Source: Gp7-AA10 sp035636095 (lineage in GTDB: Bacteria > Acidobacteriota > Thermoanaerobaculia > Gp7-AA8). Taken from it: a stretch of DNA of 64,000 nt. Below are positions 9,292 through 19,304 of the stretch, in pieces. Each line of letters opens with the position of its first letter. Positions within the stretch are counted from its first letter, which is position 1. The stretch covers positions 59,944 to 123,943 of the forward strand of contig DASPZU010000066.1 of assembly GCA_035636095.1 (NCBI GenBank). Reading direction: 5' to 3'. The position numbers and the translations under genes are program-made. The notes beneath the pieces were generated by a model that was not told where the DNA came from, made no database searches, and saw nothing but the letters and a program-made list of their open reading frames with translations.

Positions 9292-9912
9292 CTACGGCAT
9301 CGTCGCTACTTTGCTCCCCGAGACCGGCACCATCAGGTGCGCATAGGGCGTGCCCTTCCACATGACCCACGGTCCGCCGCTCTTCGGATCGGTGGGAAAT
9401 GCGTCGAGCATCTTCAGATCCTGATAGAGGACCATGATGTGCGGGGGCGAAACGACCCAGTTGTTGTCTTTGGTCGGACCAGTCGCGAATGGATCGGTGT
9501 TGCTGGCGCCCTTGTCGCCCTTCAGCATGTAGGCGATGCCGGTCGCGCCGACGGATGGCGTTGCTTTCTTCATCCAGGCATCCGCCCAGCCCTGCCATTC
9601 CTTGTCGAGGCACATCGGATCTTCGACGGAAGCCATTCCGAACTCGCCAGGTGAGTTAGGAAAGCACACCCAACCGTTCTTGCCGGCGCGGAGCTGACGC
9701 GGCTTGCCGTCAGGCGTCGCTGGCCAGTCCATGATGGTCGCATCTTTCGAAATCGCCGCCGGCGCGGCTTTCATCGCGTCGGCGATCTTTTCGGAGTCGC
9801 TCATTTTTTTCGCGGGTGCTTTTGCGGCGGAAGAATGCGCATGTTGTGAAAACAGAATTGTCGGAACGAAGAGGAGAGCTGCCGCGAAAAGGACGATTCC
9901 ACGACGGTTCAT
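9292..9912 (-). CDS. secreted protein of unknown function
   Basis: A 206-residue protein with a clear signal peptide (about residues 1-22, FVPTILFSQ) preceded by AGGAGG at good spacing. The mature part has an Ala/Lys-rich stretch, then a globular region with IMDWPATPDGKPRQLRAG, WVCFPN, PMCLDKEWQGWADAW, PPHIMVLYQD and WVMWKGTPYAHLMVPV. Two cysteines (in WVCFPN and DPMC) could form a disulfide in the periplasm. No catalytic motif is recognised. It sits on the opposite strand between xylF and xylG, 38 bp from the xylG start, which is unusual; a link with sugar uptake is not shown. Confidence 0.75.
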   Translation of the reverse strand: MNRRGIVLFAAALLFVPTILFSQHAHSSAAKAPAKKMSDSEKIADAMKAAPAAISKDATIMDWPATPDGKPRQLRAGKNGWVCFPNSPGEFGMASVEDPMCLDKEWQGWADAWMKKATPSVGATGIAYMLKGDKGASNTDPFATGPTKDNNWVVSPPHIMVLYQDLKMLDAFPTDPKSGGPWVMWKGTPYAHLMVPVSGSKVATMP

Positions 9913-9950
9913 TGGACGACCTCCTGTGCCATGTACTATATCCCACCGAG

Positions 9951-11467
<1,517 letters not shown>

Positions 11468-11471
<4 letters not shown>

Positions 11472-12655
11472 CGGCCGTGGAAGATGTCGGCCACGACCTC
11501 GGCGAAAAGCGTCTGGGCCGGCTCCGGATTTCGACGACGGCTCTGCGCGCGTACACGATGGTGTTCGCGCTGATCGTCATCTGGATCTTTTTTCAGTTCA
11601 AGACGCGCAGCGACCTCTATCCGTACGGACTCTTTCTGCATCCGGTCAATCTGGCCAATCTGCTCAAGCAGATGTCTGTGACGGGCGTGCTGGCGGTGGG
11701 CATGCTGCTGGTAATCGTGGCGCGGCAGATCGATCTCTCCGTCGGTTCAATCCTCGGTCTGGTGGGTGGGATCGCGGCCATGACGCAAGGGTGGGGCCTG
11801 GTGCCTTCACTCGCGTCGGCGATCGTCATCGGCACGCTGGTGGGCGCGTTCCAGGGGTCGCTGGTGGCGTACTTGAACATTCCGTCGTTCATCGTCACGT
11901 TAGGCGGGCTCCTGACCTGGCGAGGCGTGATTCTGTATCTAAGCAAAGGCGAGACGATTCCGGTGCGTCTTCCGGTGTTTCGTCTTCTCGGGGTCGCGCT
12001 CTTGACGCCGGCCTCGGGCATCGCGCTGGCGGCCATCGCGATCGTGGCGGTGATCTGGGTCAACATTCAGCGCGATCGGACGCGCCGTCGTTACGATCTC
12101 CCGGTGTCGAGCCGGCCGATGCTGCTGGCCAGGATCATCTTTCCGTCCGCGCTGATCGCGCTGTTCATCTATCTGATGAACTTGCAGGGCGGCGTACCGC
12201 TGCCGGTCATCATTCTCCTGGCCGTCGCGATCGCTGGAAATTTCCTGACGCAGAACACCACCTTCGGCCGCTACCTCTACGCCATCGGCAGCAATCCCGA
12301 TGCGGCGCGCCTCTCGGGCGTCAATTCCAGGAGACACATCCTCATCGCGTTCGCGATCCTGGGCGGGCTGGTCGGGATTGCCTCATTGCTGCACACCGGT
12401 CGCGTCGGGAGCGCATCGCCCGACGCCGGAACGCTGATGGAGCTCGACGCGATCGCGGCATGCGTGATCGGCGGAACGAGTCTGATGGGCGGCCGCGGAA
12501 AAGTCGCCGGCGCGCTGCTGGGCGCCCTGGTGATGGCGAGCCTCGACAACGGCATGTCGCTGCTGAGCGTCGAGAACGCGACGCAGTACATCATCAAGGG
12601 CGCGGTGCTGGTGGCGGCGGTCGGATTCGATATGGCCGGACGCAGGAAGAGCTAG
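11468..12655 (+). CDS. xylH: sugar ABC transporter permease
   Basis: A 395-residue polytopic inner-membrane protein of the BPD_transp_2 family, about ten hydrophobic segments. It carries typical CUT2 permease motifs: VARQIDLSVGSILGLVG, GGLLTWRGV, YAIGSNPDAARLSGVN and CVIGGTSLMGGRGKVAGALLGAL. With XylF and XylG it would import a pentose. There is a hydrophilic insert with several arginines (QRDRTRRRYDLPVSSRPM) between two central membrane segments, also seen in XylH. It is coupled by ATGA overlap to xylG and its stop overlaps the next gene's GTG by one base. Confidence 0.92.
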
Positions 12656-13137
12656 TGGATCAGGAACAATCCCTGCGAGAACAATTGCAAAAGCTCCTGG
12701 ACTGGGAGGACGCTCACGTCAGCTTCGATCGCGCCATCAAGGGAATCGATCCGAAAAAATATGGCGAGGTGCCGGAAGGCTTCGCGCATTCGGTATGGCA
12801 ACTGATCGAGCACATCCGTCGATGTCAATTCGATATCCTCGACTTCTGTCGCAACGCAAAGTACGAAGAACCGTCGTCGATGGAAGAGTATTGGCCCGCG
12901 TCCGCGGCGCCGCCCTCACGCGATGCCTGGCGTGAGAGCGTTACCGCGTTTCATCGCGATCGCGAGGAGCTGAAGAAGCTCGCCATGGACCCGAAAGTCG
13001 ATCTCTTCTCGAAGATCCCGCACGGGTCGGGGCAGACCTATTTGCGCGAGCTGCTTCTGGTGGCCGATCACAACGCTTACCACGTCGGCCAGATCGTCGC
13101 GACCCGCCGGGCCCTGGGGAACTGGTCTAACATCTGA
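12655..13137 (+). CDS. DinB-family protein
   Basis: A 160-residue four-helix DinB/YfiT-like protein, probably a metal-dependent hydrolase or thiol transferase of undefined substrate. The GTG start at 12655 overlaps the xylH TAG stop by one base. The metal-ligand histidines of the DinB fold appear as HSVWQLIEHI near residue 44 and as VADHNAYHVGQI near the C-terminus. It is the last member of the xylGH transcription unit; a functional link to sugar uptake is not evident. Confidence 0.85.
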   Translation: MDQEQSLREQLQKLLDWEDAHVSFDRAIKGIDPKKYGEVPEGFAHSVWQLIEHIRRCQFDILDFCRNAKYEEPSSMEEYWPASAAPPSRDAWRESVTAFHRDREELKKLAMDPKVDLFSKIPHGSGQTYLRELLLVADHNAYHVGQIVATRRALGNWSNI

Positions 13138-13144
13138 TTCTTCG

Positions 13145-15439
13145 ATGATTGGACAAACCGTTTCGCACTACCGAATCCTGTCGCGGCTGGGTGGCGGGGG
13201 GATGGGCGTGGTTTACGAAGCCGAGGACGCGCGGCTGCATCGGCGCGTGGCGTTGAAGTTTCTTCCCGAAGACACAGTTGCGGACGCTGCGGCGCTGCAG
13301 CGTTTTCGCCGCGAGGCTGAAGCGGCGTCGGCGCTCAACCACCCGCACATCTGCACCATTTACGATATCGGCGAGCACGAGGGCCGTCCGTTCATCGTGA
13401 TGGAGAAGCTGGAAGGGCAGACGCTCTCGACCCTGATCACGTCGAGGCCGATGCCGCTCGAGCGCATCCTCACCATCGGAAGCGAGGTCGCGGAAGCGCT
13501 GACGGCAGCGCACGAGGCCGGAATCATCCATCGCGACATCAAGCCGGCCAACATTTTCGTCACCAAGCGCGGCGATGCCAAGCTGCTCGACTTCGGGCTG
13601 GCGAGACTCGATGCCAGCGACATCTCGGCGACTCCCGCCAGCGCCACCGACGTGCAGGCCGAACATCTCACCAAACCAGGCACGACCATCGGCACGATCG
13701 CGTATATGTCGCCGGAGCAGGCGCGCGGCGAGGCTGTCGACGCGAGGTCCGATCTTTTTTCCCTCGGCGCGGTGTTGTACGAGATGGCCACCGGTGTCCG
13801 TCCGTTCCGTGGGGCGACGTCATCGATCATCGCGGATGCCATCGTCAACGGCGATGTTCCTCCGCCGTCTCAAATCAACGGCGAGCTGCCGCACGACTTC
13901 GATCAGGTCATTCTCAGCGCACTCGAAAAAGATCGGGAATTGCGCGTGCAGAGCGCGGCCGAGCTCCGCGCAGCGCTGTTGCGGCTGCGGCGCGACACAT
14001 CATCCGCAAAGTCGGCGGTTTCGGTTCGAAAGCGAGCGAATCGGAAATGGCCGGCAATCGGCGGCGTCGCGCTGATTGCGATCGTGATCATCGGTAGTTG
14101 GTTTGTCACGAGGGGTCGTCATGAGGCTGCCCCGGTCGCCGTGGCGAAAGATCGGATGATGATTGCAGTCCTGCCATTCGAAAACATGAGCGGTGATGCC
14201 GCGCAGGAGTACTTCACGGATGGCCTGACCGAAGACACGACCACCGAATTCGGTCGCGTTTCACCCGACCGCCTCGGCGTCATCGCGCGCTCCTCAGCGA
14301 TGCGCTACAAAAAGGCCAACGCCGACGTGCGGACGATCGGACGCGAGCTGGGCGTCGATTACATCGTCGAGGGGAGTGTGCGGCGGGCGGGCGATCGCGT
14401 TCGCGTCGCAGCTCAACTGGTCCGTGCCACCGATGGCACGCAGGTTTGGGCGGAAACGTATGACCGCACCGTCGATGACATTCTTGCCATGCAGTCCGAG
14501 CTTGCGCGCGACGTCGCGAACGCGGTGCAGGTCAAAACCGTCACGTCACCGGTCAGCCCGCGCAGCGTCGTAGGTCCCGTGACCGAACGAGGCAAAGAAG
14601 CCTTGTTGCGCGCCCGATTTCTTCTCACGAGCGGCGGCGCGGCGAATCGACGCGAAGCCGTTCAATACATGCAGCAAGCGGCTGCCAGCGATCCCAATTC
14701 GGCGCTGGTGAATACCGAGCTTGCGCTCGCGCTGTATTCCCAGTCGACGGTCGATCTCGCGCCTGAGGAGATCGTTCCGAAGGCACGAGCGGCAGTCGAA
14801 CGAGCATTGCAGCTCAACGCTAATGTCCCCGAGGCGCACGCGATCCTCGGTCGGATGCTCCTCGAGTATTACTGGAATTGGGCGGAGGCAGAGCGCGAGT
14901 TCAGACGCGCCATTGCGCTCGATCCGAATCTCGCTGAGGCTCGTATGGATTACGCCGTTTTGCTCGTCTCATCCGGTCGCATCCGCGATGGTTTGATGGA
15001 GGCCGCCCGCGCGCGCCAGCTCGATCCGTTTGCTGAAAGCCACAATCCGCACGCCCTGGGCCTCCTTCAACAAGGGCAGCAGTGGACTCTGCTGATCGAA
15101 CAATCGCGGAAAGCCATTCGCATCACGCCGAATAATGATTTGGCGTACTGCATGCTCGCCTATGGCCTTCTCGGCCGGGGAGAGAAGTCGGCCGCCCTTC
15201 AAGCTGCCGATCAGGCGATCGCGATGAAGCCGACGCAGTTGACTCGCGCATTAACGGCGTATCTATACGCCGCGGCCGGACGTCCGGACATCGCGCGCTC
15301 GATGCTGCAACAACTTCAGGCCGCGGCTGAAAAACGGTTCGTGTGTTTTTACACCGTCGGCTTGATCTATCACGTGCTCGGCGAAGATGAGAAGGCTCTT
15401 GCGGCGCTCGAACGCGGATATCAAACGCGAACCGGGTGA
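13145..15439 (+). CDS. membrane Ser/Thr protein kinase with TolB-like and TPR domains (premature TGA)
   Basis: A 764-residue kinase. Residues 1-275 are a Hanks-type kinase: glycine loop LGGGGMGVVYEAED, Lys in ALKFL, catalytic HRDIKPANI, metal-binding LLDFGLA and activation-end MSPEQARGE. A single membrane segment lies near 301-320. The outer part starts with a TolB/adenylate-cyclase-associated segment (IAVLPFENMSGDAAQEYFTDGLTED) and continues with tetratricopeptide repeats to the end. The frame stops at TGA (15437-15439) but continues directly with MIWIGVDPRFDTLRKDPRF, the characteristic C-terminal tail of this kinase family, where a Trp usually precedes. The TGA therefore looks like a TGG-to-TGA change. 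The lost tail is short and the kinase may still work. It begins 7 bp after the DinB gene. Confidence 0.9.
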   Translation: MIGQTVSHYRILSRLGGGGMGVVYEAEDARLHRRVALKFLPEDTVADAAALQRFRREAEAASALNHPHICTIYDIGEHEGRPFIVMEKLEGQTLSTLITSRPMPLERILTIGSEVAEALTAAHEAGIIHRDIKPANIFVTKRGDAKLLDFGLARLDASDISATPASATDVQAEHLTKPGTTIGTIAYMSPEQARGEAVDARSDLFSLGAVLYEMATGVRPFRGATSSIIADAIVNGDVPPPSQINGELPHDFDQVILSALEKDRELRVQSAAELRAALLRLRRDTSSAKSAVSVRKRANRKWPAIGGVALIAIVIIGSWFVTRGRHEAAPVAVAKDRMMIAVLPFENMSGDAAQEYFTDGLTEDTTTEFGRVSPDRLGVIARSSAMRYKKANADVRTIGRELGVDYIVEGSVRRAGDRVRVAAQLVRATDGTQVWAETYDRTVDDILAMQSELARDVANAVQVKTVTSPVSPRSVVGPVTERGKEALLRARFLLTSGGAANRREAVQYMQQAAASDPNSALVNTELALALYSQSTVDLAPEEIVPKARAAVERALQLNANVPEAHAILGRMLLEYYWNWAEAEREFRRAIALDPNLAEARMDYAVLLVSSGRIRDGLMEAARARQLDPFAESHNPHALGLLQQGQQWTLLIEQSRKAIRITPNNDLAYCMLAYGLLGRGEKSAALQAADQAIAMKPTQLTRALTAYLYAAAGRPDIARSMLQQLQAAAEKRFVCFYTVGLIYHVLGEDEKALAALERGYQTRTG

Positions 15440-15531
15440 ATGATCTGGATCGGGGTGGATCCCCGATTCGACACCTTGCGCAAAGATCCTCGCTTCATCG
15501 ACCTGATGCGGCGCGTCGGAACGCCCGCGCT
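15440..15531 (+). pseudogene. detached C-terminal tail of the upstream Ser/Thr kinase
   Basis: In frame after the kinase TGA, the sequence reads MIWIGVDPRFDTLRKDP and then RFIDLMRRVG, matching the conserved last residues of acidobacterial TPR kinases (consensus of the type W-x-W-x-x-V-D-P-R-F-D-x-L-R-x-D-P-R-F-x-x-L-x-R). The frame then runs on without a near stop to 15670, antisense to the DoxX gene, so the original stop may also be altered. The matched part is too short to be an independent gene. Confidence 0.6.
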
Positions 15532-15533
15532 TG

Positions 15534-15935
15534 TTAAGCCATCGACGGCACACGCTTCGCTGCAGGAGCGATCTGCTCCTGTCGCACTTCTGACAATCGC
15601 GCCAGCGCGAATGCGCCGCACGCCATCACCACATCGCGCACCGCGACGTCAAAGTATTGCCCGGTCGTGATGAGGTTGACTGCGATCAGGGCCAGCCACG
15701 CCGCAACGACGTAGCCGCCGAGGCGTGTGAAACCGGCGAGAACGACGATGCCTACGACGATTTCGATCGCGCCTGCGATGTGCATCAATGCCGCGGCTGG
15801 CAGCGGAGATAGCGGGCTGACGTATTTCTCCCAATTGGTGAGCAGATTGAAGTATTTGTCGAGTCCGGCCAGCAGCGCTGTGAGTCCGAACGCGATTCGA
15901 AGGGTCCACAACGCGGAATTGATTCGTGAATCCAT
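15534..15935 (-). CDS. DoxX-like membrane protein
   Basis: A 133-residue inner-membrane protein with four hydrophobic helices (IAFGLTALLAGLDKYFN, AAALMHIAGAIEIVVGIVVL, YVVAAWLALIAVNLIT, VMACGAFALARL), typical of the DoxX/YkgB families. Its start has AGGAGG eight bases upstream. DoxX proteins have been linked to redox or thiosulfate metabolism, but the function here is unknown. It diverges from the ECF sigma gene with 82 bp between starts. The last 11-12 codons contain a perfect inverted repeat (15563-15581), so the C-terminal tail may derive from an inserted palindrome. Confidence 0.82.
   Translation of the reverse strand: MDSRINSALWTLRIAFGLTALLAGLDKYFNLLTNWEKYVSPLSPLPAAALMHIAGAIEIVVGIVVLAGFTRLGGYVVAAWLALIAVNLITTGQYFDVAVRDVVMACGAFALARLSEVRQEQIAPAAKRVPSMA
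15563..15581. repeat. inverted repeat inside doxX 3' end
   Basis: CAGGAGC-GATCT-GCTCCTG: 7-bp perfect arms and a 5-nt centre. It lies in the last codons of the DoxX gene and in the run-out of the upstream kinase frame, between convergent genes. It could act as a bidirectional terminator stem or be a small REP-like unit; no U-tract follows. Confidence 0.5.
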
Positions 15936-15975
15936 GTTTTCCTCCTAAACGATTGGAGTCGCGAACCGCGGTTTG

Positions 15976-15988
15976 GTGACAGTGTCAC
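15976..15988. promoter_or_regulatory. small inverted repeat between doxX and sigma factor gene
   Basis: GTGAC-AGT-GTCAC in the 82-bp divergent intergenic region, 30 bp before the sigma factor start. Its position fits an operator for a dimeric regulator acting on one or both genes. The regulator is unknown. Confidence 0.35.
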
Positions 15989-16017
15989 GTTTTCGGCCGG
16001 CGGGCATCTAATACGAT

Positions 16018-16665
16018 ATGACCGACTCTGAAGTCGTCAGGCGCGTTCTCGACGGCGACCCAGCCCTCTTCGAGACGCTCATGCGCCGGCATAACCAGCG
16101 GATGTACCGCGCCGTTCGCGCGATCCTCCGCTCCGACGACGCGGTCGAAGACGTTGTGCAGCAGGCGTATCTGAACGCCTACACGCATCTCGATCAATTC
16201 GCCGGCAACGCGCAGTTCTCGACCTGGCTGACGCGCATCGCGGTGAACGAGGCTCTCGGACATCGGCGCAGGCAGGGCCTGCCCTTTGAGGAAGGTGAGG
16301 AGTATGACGTGGCCGATAGGAAAACGCCTGATCCCGAGCGGCAGGCCGCCGCTTCAGAGCTGCGGCAGGTGATGGAAGAGGAAGTCGAATCTTTACCCGA
16401 TGCGTTTCGGGTTGCCTTTGTGATGCGAGAAGTCGAAGGCCTCAGCACCACCGAGACCGCCGACTCGCTGGGCATTTCGGAAGATCTGGTCAAAACGCGA
16501 CTGCACCGCGCGCGAGCGATGCTCCGCGACAATCTTTACAAGCGCGCCGGCATCACCGTCGAGTCGCTCTTCGAGTTCGGCAATGCCCGATGCGATCGGG
16601 TGGTCAATGCCGTCATGAAGATGCTTCCTACAGTTTTCCGATCATCCGATTCAGCGACTGCATAG
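16018..16665 (+). CDS. ECF-type RNA polymerase sigma factor
   Basis: A 215-residue sigma-70 family factor. Region 2 is seen as LMRRHNQRMYRAVRAILRSDDAVEDVVQQAYL and region 4 as LPDAFRVAFVMREVEGLSTTETADSLGISEDLVKTRLHRARAMLRD, joined by an acidic linker. A C-terminal tail with NARCDRVVNAVM is a feature of one ECF group. No gene for a zinc-finger anti-sigma factor lies next to it. Its 3' end overlaps the convergent small membrane-protein gene by 38 bp. Target promoters cannot be deduced from the window. Confidence 0.92.
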   Translation: MTDSEVVRRVLDGDPALFETLMRRHNQRMYRAVRAILRSDDAVEDVVQQAYLNAYTHLDQFAGNAQFSTWLTRIAVNEALGHRRRQGLPFEEGEEYDVADRKTPDPERQAAASELRQVMEEEVESLPDAFRVAFVMREVEGLSTTETADSLGISEDLVKTRLHRARAMLRDNLYKRAGITVESLFEFGNARCDRVVNAVMKMLPTVFRSSDSATA

Positions 16666-17194
16666 TGACGAACTGCATGCTGCTTCGGCGCTGAAACTGA
16701 ATTGCTTCGGCGAGGATGGCGTTCAGCCGGCGCGTGTAGCGGAAGTCGTAGAACAGTTTCTTCAGATCGGGATAAAACCATCCACAGATCGCGAGGAAGA
16801 ATGCAAACGCGTCGATGAAAATCGGGATGAACGGCACCTTCACGATGATGCCGCCGACCGTCAGGCCGATCAGCGTGAAGGTCGCGCGCGCGAGCAGATC
16901 GCCGTGGCGCCAGACGTCGTAAGACGCGCGCTCGAGACGATTCTGCCGCTCGGCGATCTCCACGTACTGCGGTAGCGCGGTGTGCAGCACTTCGTCTTCG
17001 ACGGTCGTCCAGTACGCAGGATCGCCGCCCGCCTCGTCGAATGCCAGTCGCGCTGTGGCCAGCTTCCGGCGCGCGTTGGCTTCCATCGCTTTGGCCAGAT
17101 CCTCCGGCACGGCCCGCCGTCGGTGCTCGCAATCCGCGAGCACCGCATGCACCAGGTTGGCGACATCGAATTCGCTTCCGATCAGATTCAGCAT
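16628..17194 (-). CDS. membrane protein of unknown function in SPFH operon
   Basis: A 188-residue protein. The N-terminal two thirds are helical and soluble (VLADCEHRRRAVPEDLAKAMEANARRKL). Two hydrophobic segments follow near residues 104-140 (ATFTLIGLTVGGIIV and FIDAFAFFLAICGWFY), then a basic C-terminal helix. No family is recognised. It is the last gene of the minus-strand XRE-SPFH-SPFH unit, 12 bp after the second SPFH gene with GGAGG before its start, so it is probably a partner of the SPFH proteins at the inner membrane. Confidence 0.75.
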   Translation of the reverse strand: MLNLIGSEFDVANLVHAVLADCEHRRRAVPEDLAKAMEANARRKLATARLAFDEAGGDPAYWTTVEDEVLHTALPQYVEIAERQNRLERASYDVWRHGDLLARATFTLIGLTVGGIIVKVPFIPIFIDAFAFFLAICGWFYPDLKKLFYDFRYTRRLNAILAEAIQFQRRSSMQFVTMQSLNRMIGKL

Positions 17195-17206
17195 GGCATC
17201 CTCCGA

Positions 17207-18211
17207 TTACTGCTCATCCTTTTGATTCTGATAACGAATCACACCCAACTGCTGGAGCAGCTTGTTGCCGTCGACAATGACGTTGCCGTTGGGCAGGCGA
17301 GGGATCTGCCGGATCTCCTTGTCTTTCAGCGCGTCGATCAACTGCAGAGTGACATACGCGTCGCCGGCGCTGCCGTTCAAAGCCGCTCGTTCCCTGCGGA
17401 TTCCTTCCGCGATCGCAGTTTTCTCGATGGTGGTCGCGCGCGCCGCCTGCTGCTTCTGAACGAGATAGGCGTCAGCCGCCCGGCGTGCCTGCGCCAATTG
17501 ACCATTGGCGGCGGTGAGATGCTGCGTCAGCTCGGCGATCTTCGACTGCAGGTTTGCTTGATTCGCCTCTCGGGTCGCGAGGATCTCGGCTTCGAGCTTC
17601 TCGGCCTGCTTCTCGGCTTCCTTCCTCTGATTGATGAGGTTCTGGTATTCGCTCTTGAACGCGAAGTCGCCGAGGATGACCTGTTCGATGATGACGCCGT
17701 AGGGTTTCAGATGGTCGGCCAGCGTTTCAGTCGCGAAGGCTGCTGCCCGAAACCGCAGATCAGGATTGTAAAACTCCTCCGAATCGAGACGATTGAGCAC
17801 GTCGCGCACGTAGCCGCGCGCCAGCGGACGGATGAGCCGGTCCTTGATGTCGGCCGTGCTTGGACCGACTTCCTTCCACAAAAACTCCACGCGTGCCGGA
17901 TCGACGCGCCACCGGACGGTGACGTCGGTCTCGATGTCATTTCCATCACGCGTCTTGAAGCGTAGATCGTCTTTGCCCGATCGATCGCCGGTGTCCGACT
18001 GGGCCGTCATCACCAGGTTCTGCGTGGAGACGTCGAAGGTCTTCCAGTCATTGACGAACGGCGCGAAGAAGTACGTCGCACCGGGATCGGCGCGCTCGAC
18101 CGAGCCGGTCATCTTGTTGAATCGGACGCCAACCTGTGTCGCACTGGTGTGGTGCGGCACGCAGGACGTCATCGTCACGATGGTTGCGAAAAGAATGAGT
18201 GCTCGTTTCAT
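17207..18211 (-). CDS. SPFH/band-7 domain lipoprotein
   Basis: A 334-residue protein with a lipobox (VTMTSC, Cys17). The SPFH domain spans about residues 25-190 (GSVERADPGATYFFAPFVNDWKTFD, DIETDVTVRWRVDP, ILGDFAFKSEYQ). A long charged coiled coil follows (KEAEKQAEKLEAEILATREAN and beyond) and the chain ends in a region like prohibitin-family tails (RQIPRLPNGNVIVDG). Such proteins oligomerise into membrane-associated rings or scaffolds. It is the partner of the SPFH gene 12 bp upstream. Lipid anchoring through a lipobox is less common for SPFH proteins, which usually use a hydrophobic N-terminal helix. Confidence 0.86.
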   Translation of the reverse strand: MKRALILFATIVTMTSCVPHHTSATQVGVRFNKMTGSVERADPGATYFFAPFVNDWKTFDVSTQNLVMTAQSDTGDRSGKDDLRFKTRDGNDIETDVTVRWRVDPARVEFLWKEVGPSTADIKDRLIRPLARGYVRDVLNRLDSEEFYNPDLRFRAAAFATETLADHLKPYGVIIEQVILGDFAFKSEYQNLINQRKEAEKQAEKLEAEILATREANQANLQSKIAELTQHLTAANGQLAQARRAADAYLVQKQQAARATTIEKTAIAEGIRRERAALNGSAGDAYVTLQLIDALKDKEIRQIPRLPNGNVIVDGNKLLQQLGVIRYQNQKDEQ

Positions 18212-18223
18212 GGATGCCTCCTG

Positions 18224-19270
18224 TTACTGATGATTTCTCGAGATGCGACCGACATCGGTCGGATCTTCGGTGATGTAGATCGGTCCCTGGATGGCGTTGA
18301 GAAGCGCGAGTCCTTTGCGCAACCGCAGCAGCTTTTCGGAGCCGGCGCCCTCCATGGCGCGATTGATCTGCGCCGAGCCCGCCGCCTCCGCGCTCCGCAC
18401 CAGCAGGTCGCCTTCGGCGTGTTTCTGCCTCTCGTACAAGTCTTTCAGCGCGTTGATCTCGGTGATCTGCGCTTGAAACTCGGCCGTCTTGACGTTGATG
18501 AGGTTTTGCCCTTCGGCGCTGATCTGATTGAGCCGCGTCTGCACCTCGGCCTGTTTGGCCAGGGCGCGATTGGCGAGGACGGATTGATCCTGAATCTTTT
18601 TCTGCTCCGTCAGCTTCTGGAACGTCGAGGGGTAGTCGTACTGACGTACAACCACGTCGGAGAGCTGCAGGCCGTTTTCGGCAAAGCGGGCTGCCAGCTC
18701 GCGTCGCAGATCGTTGACTTTTTCAGCCCGGCGATCGCGATAGAACTCCTCCGCTCGCAGCTCGCCCAGGTGATGCTTGACGCCGGGATCGGTAAAGCGG
18801 ATCACGACGCTGTCTTCGTAAGCCTTCCCGAAACCGAAGCGCGTGACGACCAGGTAAGGATTCGCGATCCGGTAGAGAACGCTGACGTCGATGCTGACCG
18901 GGTACCCATCAACCGTGGGACAGTTGATCGCCGCCATTACGCGATGCCGCTGTTCGCTCTCGACAGGGTTGTTCGTGAATTCGATGACCTGCAGATCGCG
19001 AGGGAAGGTGAAGATGTGCTCGTAGCCCACGATCTCGCGGCGGTAGCCCGATCCAACCAGCGTTTTCTGCAGGCCCTTGTGCGGGCCGAACGAGACCTGG
19101 CGCAGCCCAACCTGATCGGGCGCGACGTACGTGGTTGCGCAGCCGCGCACGATCAGCAGCGGCACGACGATCAGAAGCGTGAATCGAATCGTCTTTCCGA
19201 ATCTCGAGCGCACGCGCGCGAGAAAATCAGACTCGACTCGGAAGCGGGGGACACTGGTGAAGGCGGTCAT
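18224..19270 (-). CDS. SPFH/band-7 domain membrane protein
   Basis: A 348-residue protein with an N-terminal membrane segment near residues 27-45 (IRFTLLIVVPLLIVRGCATT) and an SPFH domain (about 50-215: YVAPDQVGLRQVSFGPHKGL, DGYPVSIDVSVLYRIANPY, VVRQYDYPSTF). A long coiled coil follows. The start has AAAGGAG upstream. It is 12 bp ahead of the second SPFH gene and 34 bp behind the XRE regulator. Two different SPFH subunits in one operon suggests a hetero-oligomeric ring, as in HflK/HflC, but there is no FtsH protease gene here and sequence similarity to HflKC is not obvious. Confidence 0.86.
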   Translation of the reverse strand: MTAFTSVPRFRVESDFLARVRSRFGKTIRFTLLIVVPLLIVRGCATTYVAPDQVGLRQVSFGPHKGLQKTLVGSGYRREIVGYEHIFTFPRDLQVIEFTNNPVESEQRHRVMAAINCPTVDGYPVSIDVSVLYRIANPYLVVTRFGFGKAYEDSVVIRFTDPGVKHHLGELRAEEFYRDRRAEKVNDLRRELAARFAENGLQLSDVVVRQYDYPSTFQKLTEQKKIQDQSVLANRALAKQAEVQTRLNQISAEGQNLINVKTAEFQAQITEINALKDLYERQKHAEGDLLVRSAEAAGSAQINRAMEGAGSEKLLRLRKGLALLNAIQGPIYITEDPTDVGRISRNHQ

Positions 19271-19304
19271 GGTGACTCCTTTCGTTGGGGGGAATCGAGA
19301 AGGT

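Noticed and set aside
11791..12654. Long plus-strand frame preceding the DinB gene
   Set aside because: Only the part from GTG 12655 has family features; the upstream 288 codons are an out-of-frame shadow of xylH.
15437..15439. TGA read as tryptophan genome-wide
   Set aside because: Many confidently placed genes in the window end in TGA, for example the GH3 and ferredoxin/NrfD genes, so TGA is a normal stop here.
15440..15670. Independent 76-codon gene after the kinase
   Set aside because: The first 30 codons match the kinase family tail and the rest is antisense to doxX, so it is not a separate gene.
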